The position numbers and the translations under genes are program-made. The notes below the pieces were generated by a model. The model did no database searches. It was not told the DNA's origin and worked only from the letters and a program-made list of their open reading frames with translations. A DNA stretch of 64,000 nucleotides from positions 1 through 64,000 of the forward strand of contig JAPLQF010000028.1 of the NCBI GenBank assembly GCA_026399875.1, read 5' to 3'. Positions 29,387 through 38,888 of this stretch are shown here, piece by piece; positions within the stretch are counted from its first letter, which is position 1, and every line of letters starts with the position of its first letter. Source of the stretch: Burkholderiales bacterium. GTDB lineage: Bacteria > Pseudomonadota > Gammaproteobacteria > Burkholderiales > Burkholderiaceae_E.

Positions 29387-29462
29387 GGTGAGATTGCTCC
29401 GGATCAAAAGGCTTAGCTTAACATCCGAGTCTGGCTCTCCAACCCTGTTCGCGACCGATGCC

Positions 29463-31589
29463 ATGCACTCCGAAAACAACGATTTGACCGGCGATGTGAT
29501 TGTCCGCGGCGCCTGTCCGCACGACTGCCCCGACACTTGTGCGCTCCAGATCACCGTGCGCCAGGGCAGGGCGATCAAGGTGGTCGGTGCCCCGGATCAT
29601 CCGCCCACTCATGGGGCGCTGTGCACCAAGGTCTCGCGTTACCTCGAGCGAACCTACTCCCCCGACCGGCTCACCGTGCCGCTGCGCCGGGTTGGCCCGA
29701 AAGGCTCGGGGCAGTTCGAGCCGGCCACCTGGGACGAAGCGCTCGGGGCGATTGCCGACCGTCTGACCGAAGTCGCCGCTCGCGACCCCGAGCGAATCCT
29801 GCCTTACAGCTACGCCGGCACGATGGGCATGGTGCAGGGCGAAGGGATGGCGATGCGATTCTTTCACCGGCTCGGGGCCTCCTTGCTCGACAGGACGATC
29901 TGTGCGTCGGCGGGCAAGGAAGGTCTGGCTTACACCTTGGGCGGATCCGTCGGAATGGATGTCGAACAGTTTGCCAATGCAGGGCTCATCCTGATCTGGG
30001 GCTCCAACCCGATCACCTCGAGCGTCCATTTCTGGAGTCAGGCCCAGGAGGCGCGCCGCCGCGGCGCCCGGCTGATCGCCATCGATCCCTACCGCACCGC
30101 CACCGCAGAGCGATGCGACCAGCATATTGCGCTGCTGCCCGGCAGCGATGGGGCGCTGGCGCTCGGCATCATCCAGCAACTGATCGAACAGGACCTTGTC
30201 GATCACGACTGGGTCGCCCGCCACACCCTCGGATTCGATGAACTCGCCGCTCGCGCCGCCGCCTGGACGCCCGATCGCGTGGCGCGCACCTGCGGCCTGA
30301 CCGAGGCCGAGGTGATCGGGCTGGCGCGCGACTACGGCAGCATCAAGCCGGCGGCGATCAGGCTCAACTACGGCATGCAGCGCACCCGCGGCGGCGGCAA
30401 TGCGGCCCGGCTGGTGGCCGGGCTGCCGGCTCTCATCGGTGCCTGGCGACACGCGGCAGGCGGCATGCTGCTGTCGTCGGGCGGCCATTTCGGAGTCGAC
30501 AACCAGGCCTGGGTGCGCCCCGACCTGCTCGCCGGACGCCGCCCGCGCACGATCAATATGTCGACCATCGGTGATGCGCTGGCCCAGGCCGATCCGCCGA
30601 TCGAGGCCATGATCGTCTACAACGCCAATCCGGTCGCGGTCGCGCCCGACAGCGAGAAAGTGATCGCCGGCTTCAAGCGCGACGACCTCTTTACCGTCGT
30701 GATCGAGCAGTTCATGACCGACACCGCCGACTATGCCGATTGGGTGCTGCCGGCCACGACGCAGCTTGAGCACTTCGATCTGCACAAGACCTACGGCCAT
30801 CGGTGGTGGGTGGCCAATCAGCCCGCGATTGCGCCGCTCGGCCAGGCGCTGCCGAATACCGAGGTCTTCCGCCGGCTTGCTGTTCGCATGGGTTTTCAGG
30901 ATGCCTGTCTGCAGGATTCGGATGAGGCGGTGGCGGCCAGCGCACTGGCGCTCGATGACCCCCGGCTGCCTGCGGCGCTTGCGACCGCTGCGGCCGAGCA
31001 CGGTGGCAGCGGGCCAAAAGCTGCGCGCGCAGCCCTCGATATGCTGGGTGAGCTGGGCTACGCCAAGGTGCAGGAGGCTGATGCGCCGTTTGCCGACGGC
31101 GGCTTTCCCTCGCCCTCGGGCAAGGTTGAATTCGTCTCGGCGCGCCTTGCCGCGATGGGCATGGACCCTTTGCCCGACTACCTGCCGCCTTACGAGTCGG
31201 TGCAGTCTTCGCCCGAGCTTGCGGCACGATTTCCGCTTGCGATGATTTCACCACCGGCGCGGCATTTCCTGAACTCGACCTTCGTCAATGTCGACAGTCT
31301 GCGGGCCGCCGAGCGCGAGCCGGGGGTCGATCTGCATCCTGACGATGCGGCAGCGCGAGGTCTGACCGATGGCGCGATGGTGCGGGTCTTCAATGATCGG
31401 GGGTCATTCCTTGCCCGCTGCAAGGTCAGCGATCGGACCCGGCCCGGCGTGGCCGCCGCCTGGGGCATCTGGTGGCACAAGCGCACGCAAGGCGGACGCA
31501 ACGTCAATGCGGTCACCGGTCAGGCGCTGAGCGACCTCGGGCGTGCGCCGACTTTCTACGATTGTCTGGTCGAGGTGGCACCGGCATGA
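29463..31589 (+). CDS. Molybdopterin-dependent oxidoreductase (COG0243 type) with N-terminal 4Fe-4S motif
   Basis: The predicted protein has 708 residues. The N-terminus carries a cluster motif CPHDCPDTC with a fourth cysteine in HGALCTKV, which should bind one 4Fe-4S cluster. The catalytic domain shows LILIWGSNPITSSVHFW, RRRGARLIAIDPYRTATA and, at the C-terminus, MVRVFNDRGSFLARCKVSD of the dinucleotide-binding domain. The position following the Fe-S domain does not show a clear Sec or Cys ligand by eye. No twin-arginine signal is seen, so a cytoplasmic enzyme is likely. The substrate is unknown, and it is close to anaerobic-dehydrogenase-like proteins common in aerobic betaproteobacteria. 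It is divergent from the M20 gene by 76 bases. Confidence 0.88.
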   Translation: MHSENNDLTGDVIVRGACPHDCPDTCALQITVRQGRAIKVVGAPDHPPTHGALCTKVSRYLERTYSPDRLTVPLRRVGPKGSGQFEPATWDEALGAIADRLTEVAARDPERILPYSYAGTMGMVQGEGMAMRFFHRLGASLLDRTICASAGKEGLAYTLGGSVGMDVEQFANAGLILIWGSNPITSSVHFWSQAQEARRRGARLIAIDPYRTATAERCDQHIALLPGSDGALALGIIQQLIEQDLVDHDWVARHTLGFDELAARAAAWTPDRVARTCGLTEAEVIGLARDYGSIKPAAIRLNYGMQRTRGGGNAARLVAGLPALIGAWRHAAGGMLLSSGGHFGVDNQAWVRPDLLAGRRPRTINMSTIGDALAQADPPIEAMIVYNANPVAVAPDSEKVIAGFKRDDLFTVVIEQFMTDTADYADWVLPATTQLEHFDLHKTYGHRWWVANQPAIAPLGQALPNTEVFRRLAVRMGFQDACLQDSDEAVAASALALDDPRLPAALATAAAEHGGSGPKAARAALDMLGELGYAKVQEADAPFADGGFPSPSGKVEFVSARLAAMGMDPLPDYLPPYESVQSSPELAARFPLAMISPPARHFLNSTFVNVDSLRAAEREPGVDLHPDDAAARGLTDGAMVRVFNDRGSFLARCKVSDRTRPGVAAAWGIWWHKRTQGGRNVNAVTGQALSDLGRAPTFYDCLVEVAPA

Positions 31590-32701
31590 AGCGGCGCATG
31601 CGCAGCACCCGGGGTGGCCTGCGGCTGGCCGCCGCGGCCGGGCTGTTGCTGCTGACGCAGGCCATCGGCGGCTGCTCGAGCCTGCAGGACGGGCCGGGCT
31701 ATTACCTGCAATCGATGTTCGGCCATCTCGATGTGATCAGCCGTGCCAAGCCGGTCGACAAGGTGATTGCCGATGACTCGACCGACCCGGCTCTGCGCAA
31801 GCGCCTCGAGCAGGCACGTGCGATGCGCGTCTTTGCAAGCCGATCGCTTGGGCTTCCGGATAACGCCAGTTATACGACTTATGCCGATCTGCAGCGGCCC
31901 TATGTGCTCTGGAATGTGTTTGCGACGCCCGAGCTGTCGTTGAATCTGCAGCAGTGGTGCTTTCCGGTGGCCGGTTGCGTCAGCTACCGCGGCTACTACG
32001 ACCGCGCTGATGCCGACCGTTTCGCCAAGGCACTCGATCAGCAGCGGCTCGACGTCAGTGTCGGCGGCGTGCCGGCCTACTCGACGCTCGGCTGGTTCGA
32101 CGATCCGCTGCTGTCGACCTTCGTTCAGTACCCCGAGGGCGAACTGGCGCGACTGATATTCCATGAGCTCGCGCATCAGGTGGTCTATGTGCCGGGCGAC
32201 ACCACTTTCAACGAATCCTTTGCCTCGGCGGTCGAGGAGATCGGCGTTGAGAAATGGTTCGCCCAGCGTAACGATCCGGCGGCAGCACTCGCCTTCCGGC
32301 AATACGATGAGCGACGCCGCAAGTTCCTTGAGCTGCTGATCCGGCACAAGACCTCGCTGGCTGCGGTCTATTCGCAGCCGGTGTCGGATGAGGACAAGCG
32401 TCTGGGCAAGCATCAGGTCTTTGAATCCTTGCGTGCCGATTACCAGCAGCTCAAGGACTCCTGGGGCGGCAATCCCGCTTATGACCGCTGGTTTTCGCAG
32501 CCGGTCAACAATGCCCGGCTGGCCGCGGTGGGCGCCTACAGCGATCTGGTCCCGGCGTTTCGGGTGATGTTTGACCAGTCGAATGGCGATTTCACCCAGT
32601 TCTATGCGAAGGTCCAGCAGCTGGCCGCGCTCGACAAGCCCCTGCGCGATGCACGTCTTGCTGCGCTGGCGCAATCGAGGCAGCTGGCTCAGTCCGACTA
32701 G
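31586..32701 (+). CDS. Predicted zinc aminopeptidase lipoprotein (DUF2265/Aminopep family)
   Basis: The 371-residue product begins inside the stop of the oxidoreductase gene (ATGA). The leader contains LLLTQAIGGC, a lipobox. The mature protein matches the putative aminopeptidase family COG4324, with YYLQSMFGHLDVISRAKPVD near the start and the metalloprotease zinc motif HELAH at residues 193-197. A downstream glutamate in FNESFASAVEEIG is a likely third ligand. It should be anchored to a membrane facing the periplasm. The link with the upstream oxidoreductase is only positional. Confidence 0.88.
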   Translation: MKRRMRSTRGGLRLAAAAGLLLLTQAIGGCSSLQDGPGYYLQSMFGHLDVISRAKPVDKVIADDSTDPALRKRLEQARAMRVFASRSLGLPDNASYTTYADLQRPYVLWNVFATPELSLNLQQWCFPVAGCVSYRGYYDRADADRFAKALDQQRLDVSVGGVPAYSTLGWFDDPLLSTFVQYPEGELARLIFHELAHQVVYVPGDTTFNESFASAVEEIGVEKWFAQRNDPAAALAFRQYDERRRKFLELLIRHKTSLAAVYSQPVSDEDKRLGKHQVFESLRADYQQLKDSWGGNPAYDRWFSQPVNNARLAAVGAYSDLVPAFRVMFDQSNGDFTQFYAKVQQLAALDKPLRDARLAALAQSRQLAQSD

Positions 32702-32882
32702 AACCGGCAAGTCGGGCGACAATAGCGCTGTGCTCGCCGGTCGGCAGGGCGACGGCGACCATTGTCAGGGTCTCGATGGCACGGGGTTTGCATCGACCTG
32801 GCTTGACGTTGCGACTGGCGAGTTGCCACAAGCGCTGCACGTCCGCTGCAGGCCCACTGCAGGTCATGAGGGAGCTGTACCC

Positions 32883-35800
32883 GTGTCGATCCATGTCGCC
32901 CTGAATCATCTGAGCCGCTACACCTACGACCGGCCGGTTGCACTCGGCCCGCAGGTGATTCGGCTGCGACCGGCGCCGCATTCACGCAGCAGGGTGCTGT
33001 CGTATTCGATGCGCATCACGCCCTCCGAGCATTTCCTCAACTGGCAGCAGGATCCGCAGTCGAACTGGCTCGCCCGGGCGGTGTTCCCGGAGCGCATTAC
33101 CGAACTCGCAATCGAAGTCGACTTCGTCGCCGAGATGGCGGTCTTCAACCCCTTCGACTTCTTCCTCGAGCCGCACGCCGAGCGTTTCCCGTTCAGCTAC
33201 GACTCGGCCGAGCGCGACGAACTCGCCCCTTACCTGGCGCGCCTGCCGGTCACGCCTCGCGTCGAACAATGGCTGGGCGAGGTGCCGGGCGAGCCGATGC
33301 GAACCGTCGATTTTCTGGTTGGCCTGAACCAGCGGCTGCAAAACGACATCAGCTACCTGATCCGCATGGAGCCCGGCGTGCAGACGCCCGAGCAGACGCT
33401 CGAGCTGCGCTCGGGGTCCTGCCGCGATTCGGCCTGGCTGCTGGTGCAGCTGCTGCGCGGCCTGGGCCTCGCGGCCCGTTTCGTCTCGGGCTACCTGATC
33501 CAGCTGGTGCCCGATGTGAAGTCGCTCGATGGGCCGCAGGGCGCCACGCACGATTTCACCGACCTGCATGCCTGGTGCGAGGTCTATCTGCCGGGCGCGG
33601 GTTGGGTCGGTCTGGACCCGACCTCGGGGCTGATGGCGGGCGAAGGCCATATCCCGGTGGCCTGTACGCCTGATCCGGCATCGGCCGCCCCGCTGACCGG
33701 GTTGGTTGAGCCGGCCGGCTGCGAGTTTGTCCATTCGATGTCGGTCAAGCGGGTTTTCGAGGCCCCGCGTGTCACCAGGCCTTATGACCCGCTGCAGTGG
33801 CAGGCGATCGATGCGCTCGGGCGCGTGGTCGATGCCGACCTGGTCGCAGGCGACGTGCGCCTGACTCAGGGCGGCGAGCCCACTTTCGTGTCAATCGACG
33901 ACCGCGACGGCGCCGAGTGGAATACCGAAGCGCTTGGTCCCAACAAGCGCCGGCTGTCCGCCGAACTGCTGCAGCGCCTGCGTGCGAATCAGGGCAACCA
34001 GGGCCTGCTCCACTACGGTCAGGGCAAGTGGTATCCCGGCGAGCAGCTGCCGCGCTGGTCGCTCAACTGGTTCTGGCGGCGCGACGGCGAGCCGATCGTG
34101 CGCGATCTGTCGGTCCTCGCCACCGAGGTCGACGATCATCCGCGCTTGTCTGACCGGATGTCGGGCGCCGCACCCGACCCTGTCTCGACCATCGCCCAGG
34201 CTCGCGAACTCGTGCTGGGTGTCGCGGCCCGGCTGGGCGTCGATCCGCAGATGGCCTTCGAGGCCTATGAGGATCCGGTGCATTTCGTTCACCGCGAGCA
34301 GCAGTTGCCGGTCAATGTCGATGTGCTCGATGCCAGGCTCGACGATCCGATGGAGCGCGAACGCCTGCACCGCGTCTTTGCTCATGGCCTGGGCGAGCCG
34401 GTCGGCTGGATCCTGCCGATCCAGCCCGATCCGCGCCCGAGTTCGACCCAGAGTGCCACCCAGAGTGCCACCCAGAGTACGACCGCGCCCGCGCCTGGCA
34501 GCGTCAGGCAGCCGGTGCAGTTGTGGCAGACCAGCGCCTGGCCCCTGCGCATGAACAAGTGTTTTCTGGCGCCGGGCGATTCGGCGATCGGCTATCGCTT
34601 GCCACTGGCCTCGCTGCCCTGGGTGGCCGAGACCGACTATCCCTGGATTCACGCGGCTGATCCGAACCAGCCGCAGGGGCCGCTCGCGCCGCATCACTCC
34701 CAGCTCGGCGCGGCCTGGGATCCGCGCCAGGCGGCCCAGCCGATCGCCCCTCGTGGCATTCAGGCGATCGCCCGTCGCGCCGAGCCGCCCGCCCGCATCG
34801 TGCAGCAGATCGGTCGCGATGCCGGCGATGGCCAGGGCAGCGCCGCCGGCGGTTCCTATTCGGGCCTTGCCCGGACCGCGCTGTGCATCGAGCCCAGAGA
34901 CGGCCGTCTCTATGTGTTCATGCCGCCGGCCGCGACCCTCGATCAGTACCTGCAACTGGTCGCCGCGGTCGAGTCGGCCGCCAGCGAATCCGGACTGCAG
35001 GTGATCTTCGAAGGCTATGAGCCGCCCCGCGATGCCCGCCTCGCGGTGCTGCGAATCACCCCCGACCCTGGCGTGATCGAAGTCAATGTCCATCCGAGCG
35101 CGAGCTGGGATGAGCTGGTGAGTCGCACGACCGAGCTCTACAACGCGGCGCACCTGACCCGGCTGTCCACCGAGAAGTTCATGCTCGATGGCCGCCATGT
35201 CGGCACCGGCGGCGGCAACCATGTGGTGCTGGGCGGCGCCACACCCGCCGACTCGCCCTTTCTGCGTCGCCCCGACCTGCTGCCCAGCCTGATCGCCTGG
35301 TGGCTGGCGCATCCGTCGCTGTCGTATCTGTTTTCGGGTCTGTTCATCGGTCCGACCAGCCAGGCGCCGCGCATCGACGAGGCCCGGCTCGACTCGGTGC
35401 GCGAGCTTGAGATCGCCTTCGGCGAGCTTGCCCGGCTGCAGGAACAGGGTAGTGATGCCTGCCCGCCCTGGCTGGTTGACCGGCTGCTGCGCAATCTGCT
35501 GGTCGATGTCACCGGCAATACCCATCGCGCCGAGTTCTGCATCGACAAGCTCTATTCGCCCGACTCCTCCAGCGGCCGCCTGGGCCTGCTCGAGATGCGC
35601 GGCTTCGAGATGCCGCCCCATGCCCAGATGAGCCTGCTGCAGCAGTTGCTGATCCGCGCGCTGATTGCCCGATTCTGGCGTGATCCGCTGGTGCCCGCGA
35701 GGCTGCCGCGCTGGGGCACGGCGCTGCACGACCGCTTCATGCTGCCTTCGGTGTTGCGCGAAGATCTGCGCGATGTGCTCGACGATCTGCGCGCGGCCGG

Positions 35801-36386
35801 CTACGACTTCCAGCTCGACTGGTTTGCGCCGCACTTCGAGTTCCGCTTCCCCAAGCTGGGTGATTTCGAAGCCGGTGGTGTGCAGGTCGATCTGCGCATG
35901 GCGCTCGAACCCTGGCCGGTGATGGGCGAGGAGGGTGCCGCCGGCGGCACGGTGCGCTTCGTCGACTCCTCGATCGAGCGCATCGAGTTGTCGGCCCGTG
36001 GCCTGGTCGCCGGACGCCACGCGCTGGTCGTCAATGGCCGCACCCTGCCGCTGCAAGCAGTGGGCGCCGAGGGCGCGCAGGTGGGTGCGGTGCGCTATCG
36101 CGCCTGGCAGCCGGCGTCCTGCCTGCATCCCACGATCGGGGTGCATGCACCGCTCACGGTCGACCTGGTCGATACCTGGAATGGCCGATCGATTGGTGGC
36201 TGCCAGTACCATGTCTCGCATCCGGGCGGGCTCAGTCACGAGGCCTTTCCGGTCAACGACTATGAGGCTCAGGCCCGCCGGATGGCGCGTTTTTTCCGCA
36301 TGGGTCACACGCCGGGCGCGATGAAGCCAGAGCCGGCACGCATTGACCCCGAATCGCCCTTCACACTGGACCTGCGGCGTGCGTGA
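32883..36386 (+). CDS. Transglutaminase-like protease fused to a DUF2126 putative amidoligase
   Basis: The large protein of 1167 residues uses the GTG start at 32883, with a GGGAG site upstream, because the conserved N-terminal domain begins right there. Residues 1-85 form the bacterial transglutaminase N-domain. The transglutaminase core has Cys180 (GSCRDSAWLL), His229 (DLHAWCEVYL) and Asp245 (LDPTSG). From about 300 onward is DUF2126, with VRLTQGGEPTFVSIDDRDGAEWN, FHxxLSTEKFMLDGRHVGTGGGNHVVLGG-type motifs and LEMRGFEMPPHAQMS, which has been proposed as an amidoligase of the glutamine synthetase/GCS-like fold. A Ser/Thr/Gln repeat linker lies near residue 525. It is the first gene of a three-gene cluster with ATP-grasp/alpha-E and transglutaminase proteins. 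The product is unknown. Confidence 0.92.
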   Translation: MSIHVALNHLSRYTYDRPVALGPQVIRLRPAPHSRSRVLSYSMRITPSEHFLNWQQDPQSNWLARAVFPERITELAIEVDFVAEMAVFNPFDFFLEPHAERFPFSYDSAERDELAPYLARLPVTPRVEQWLGEVPGEPMRTVDFLVGLNQRLQNDISYLIRMEPGVQTPEQTLELRSGSCRDSAWLLVQLLRGLGLAARFVSGYLIQLVPDVKSLDGPQGATHDFTDLHAWCEVYLPGAGWVGLDPTSGLMAGEGHIPVACTPDPASAAPLTGLVEPAGCEFVHSMSVKRVFEAPRVTRPYDPLQWQAIDALGRVVDADLVAGDVRLTQGGEPTFVSIDDRDGAEWNTEALGPNKRRLSAELLQRLRANQGNQGLLHYGQGKWYPGEQLPRWSLNWFWRRDGEPIVRDLSVLATEVDDHPRLSDRMSGAAPDPVSTIAQARELVLGVAARLGVDPQMAFEAYEDPVHFVHREQQLPVNVDVLDARLDDPMERERLHRVFAHGLGEPVGWILPIQPDPRPSSTQSATQSATQSTTAPAPGSVRQPVQLWQTSAWPLRMNKCFLAPGDSAIGYRLPLASLPWVAETDYPWIHAADPNQPQGPLAPHHSQLGAAWDPRQAAQPIAPRGIQAIARRAEPPARIVQQIGRDAGDGQGSAAGGSYSGLARTALCIEPRDGRLYVFMPPAATLDQYLQLVAAVESAASESGLQVIFEGYEPPRDARLAVLRITPDPGVIEVNVHPSASWDELVSRTTELYNAAHLTRLSTEKFMLDGRHVGTGGGNHVVLGGATPADSPFLRRPDLLPSLIAWWLAHPSLSYLFSGLFIGPTSQAPRIDEARLDSVRELEIAFGELARLQEQGSDACPPWLVDRLLRNLLVDVTGNTHRAEFCIDKLYSPDSSSGRLGLLEMRGFEMPPHAQMSLLQQLLIRALIARFWRDPLVPARLPRWGTALHDRFMLPSVLREDLRDVLDDLRAAGYDFQLDWFAPHFEFRFPKLGDFEAGGVQVDLRMALEPWPVMGEEGAAGGTVRFVDSSIERIELSARGLVAGRHALVVNGRTLPLQAVGAEGAQVGAVRYRAWQPASCLHPTIGVHAPLTVDLVDTWNGRSIGGCQYHVSHPGGLSHEAFPVNDYEAQARRMARFFRMGHTPGAMKPEPARIDPESPFTLDLRRA

Positions 36387-38841
36387 TCTGCTCGGCGACT
36401 ATGCGCGCGCACCGGTGCGCTTCGATGAGTTGCTCGGCCCCGGCGATCAGCCACGTCCGCACTGGGCGGCGCTGATCGACCTGCTCGCCCGCGCCGAGCC
36501 CGAGCGGGTTCGTGAGCGGACCGCGACCATCGAGCGCGAGATCCGCGACAGGACCTACAACATCTACGCCGACCCCGAAGGCCAGACGAGGCCCTGGTCG
36601 CTCGATGGTCTGCCGATGATCATCCCGGCCCACGAGTGGGCCCAGATCGAAGCCGGTGTCGCGCAGCGCGCCCGACTGATGAACGCGCTGCTCGCTGATT
36701 TTTACGGGCCGCAGACCCTGCTGGCCGATGGCAGCATTCCCCCTGCGCTGGTGCTGGGCCACGGCGCCTTTCAGCGCGCCGCACGCGGCGCCGACCTGCC
36801 GGGTGGTGTGGCGCTCTTTTCCTACGCGGTCGATCTCGCCCGAGCCCCCAATGGTCAGTGGTGGGCGATTGCCGATCGCACGCAGGCGCCCTCGGGTGCG
36901 GGCTATTCGGTCGAAAACCGGCTGATCGTCTCGCGGGTCTTCCCGCGTCTGTTTCGCGACCTGCACACCCAGCGGATCGCCGGCTTTTTCGCGACCCTGC
37001 GCGACTCGCTGCGTCGCCTCGCCCCACAGGGTGATGGTGCCCACCTGACGGTGCTGCTCACGCCCGGCCCCTATAACGAGACCTATTCCGAGCACTCGCT
37101 GCTGTCGCGCTATCTCGGCTTCACGCTGGTCGAAGGCCATGACCTGCTGGTGCGCAACGGCAAGGTCTGGCTCAAGACCGTCGACGGACTGCGCCGTGTG
37201 CATGCCATTTTGCGGCGTCAGGACGACGATTTCTGCGATCCGCTCGAGCTGCGATCCGATTCGGCCCTGGGTGTGGCCGGGCTGGTCGATTGCGCACGAC
37301 GTGGCACGGTCTTCATCGCCAATGCCATTGGCTCGGGCGTGCTCGAGTCGGGCGCCCTGATGGGCTTTTTTCCGCGTCTGAGCGAGCGCCTTCTCGGCGA
37401 GCCGCTGCAGATGCCCTCTGTCGCCACCTGGTGGCTCGGCGAACCGGCGGCGCTTGCCGATGCGTTGCCGCGCCTGCACGAACTGGTCTTCAAGCCGGTC
37501 GATCGACGGCGATCTTCATCGCCGATATTCGGTGCCGATCTCGATGCCGTGCAAGCGCGTGCGCTGGCCGAGACCCTGCGGCGCAACCCGGCCGACTGGT
37601 TCGCCCAGGAACTGGTGCAGCTCGCACAGGCGCCGGTCAACGACCCGGCTCACCCCGGCCAGCTGACGGCCCGCTCGGTTGGCTTGCGCGTGTTCGCGGT
37701 GGCCTCGCGCGACGGCTACAGCGTGATGCCAGGTGGCCTCACGCGCGTTGCGCCCGATCACGACGCCCGCATCATTTCCATGCAGCGCGGCGGCGCCTCG
37801 AAAGACACCTGGGTGCTGTCGGCCGCGCCGGTCAATGCCTCGCTCACGCTGCTGCAATCAACCGTCGGCGCAGCCGATCTGGTGCGCTCCAACCTGATCA
37901 CCCTGTCATCGCGGGCTGCCGAAAACCTCTTCTGGTTCGGGCGCTATTGCGAGCGTGCCGAGGATTCGGCCCGCCTGCTGCGAGTCGCATTGCCGCGCCT
38001 GCTGGTCGATGACGACGATCGCACCGCGCAGGCGCCGCTGTTGGCCTTTGCCCGAACGCTCGGCCTGATCGCTCAGAGCGGCCAAAGCGGCCAAAGTGAT
38101 TCCGCCGAATCGACACTCCTCGACGCGGTCTTCGATGCCGACCGCCTCGGTGCGCTGCCGGGCAGTCTGCAGCAGGTCCAGCGCCTGGCCTTCAGCCTGC
38201 GTGAGCGCCTGTCGACCGATCACTGGCGCACCATCAATCGTCTGCTGCTCGATTCGGGTTTCGACGGTTTTCGCGACCTGCCGCAGGCGATCGCCCTGCT
38301 CGATCGCACGGTGAGCGCTCTGGTGACGCTCTCCGGCTTCACGCTCGATGGCATGACCCACGATACCGGCTGGCGATTCCTGTCGCTCGGCCGACGCATC
38401 GAGCGGCTGCGAGCGGTCTGCGGCGCACTGTCGACCGCGGTGCGCGAGGGCCGTTCAGCCGGACTCGACTGGCTGCTCGAGTTCTGCGACTCCACCATCA
38501 CCTATCGCTCGCGCTACATGGGCCAGCCCGAATGGCTGCCAGTGCTCGATCTGCTGATTCGAGACGACACCAATCCGCGCTCGGTGCTGTTCCAGCTCAA
38601 GGGACTCGATCAGGTCATTGCCCAGATCGATCGCGCCATCGGCGGCGTGGTGGCCGATTTCCTGCCCGAGCCACTCACCAAGCTCGGAGGCTATGACGAT
38701 CCGGCTGCGCTCGAGCCTGATGCGGCCCTGGCCGACTGGCTGGACAGTGTCTCGAAGGGCGCCGCGCTGCTGTCAGAACGCCTCTCGATGCGGTTCTTTA
38801 CGCCGGCGCAGACCAGTAACATCGCTACCTTCGCTGCCTGA
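36379..38841 (+). CDS. Circularly permuted ATP-grasp protein fused to an alpha-E domain
   Basis: Read from GTG 36379 this gives 820 residues; a TTG at 36343 is an alternative. Residues 1-470 are the type-2 circularly permuted ATP-grasp domain, with DRTYNIYADPEGQTRPWSLDGLPMIIPAHEW, YNETYSEHSLLSRYLGFTLVEG and VKxxDGLRRVH-type motifs. From about 510 the alpha-E helical domain begins with LSSRAAENLFWFGRYCERAEDSARLLRV. The first domain is expected to form a peptide-like (C-N) bond at the expense of ATP, and the role of alpha-E is unknown. The two are separate genes in many bacteria and fused here. The start overlaps the end of the amidoligase gene by eight bases. Confidence 0.92.
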   Translation: MRDLLGDYARAPVRFDELLGPGDQPRPHWAALIDLLARAEPERVRERTATIEREIRDRTYNIYADPEGQTRPWSLDGLPMIIPAHEWAQIEAGVAQRARLMNALLADFYGPQTLLADGSIPPALVLGHGAFQRAARGADLPGGVALFSYAVDLARAPNGQWWAIADRTQAPSGAGYSVENRLIVSRVFPRLFRDLHTQRIAGFFATLRDSLRRLAPQGDGAHLTVLLTPGPYNETYSEHSLLSRYLGFTLVEGHDLLVRNGKVWLKTVDGLRRVHAILRRQDDDFCDPLELRSDSALGVAGLVDCARRGTVFIANAIGSGVLESGALMGFFPRLSERLLGEPLQMPSVATWWLGEPAALADALPRLHELVFKPVDRRRSSSPIFGADLDAVQARALAETLRRNPADWFAQELVQLAQAPVNDPAHPGQLTARSVGLRVFAVASRDGYSVMPGGLTRVAPDHDARIISMQRGGASKDTWVLSAAPVNASLTLLQSTVGAADLVRSNLITLSSRAAENLFWFGRYCERAEDSARLLRVALPRLLVDDDDRTAQAPLLAFARTLGLIAQSGQSGQSDSAESTLLDAVFDADRLGALPGSLQQVQRLAFSLRERLSTDHWRTINRLLLDSGFDGFRDLPQAIALLDRTVSALVTLSGFTLDGMTHDTGWRFLSLGRRIERLRAVCGALSTAVREGRSAGLDWLLEFCDSTITYRSRYMGQPEWLPVLDLLIRDDTNPRSVLFQLKGLDQVIAQIDRAIGGVVADFLPEPLTKLGGYDDPAALEPDAALADWLDSVSKGAALLSERLSMRFFTPAQTSNIATFAA

Positions 38842-38888
38842 AGCAGGGCAGCCATCATGGCCCGCCTGCCCGAAGCGACTTCCCGTTC

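Noticed and set aside
33891..36308. 805-codon minus-strand open frame across the amidoligase gene
   Set aside because: The plus-strand protein has conserved domains through this whole region. The antisense product shows no motif and is a shadow of codon bias.
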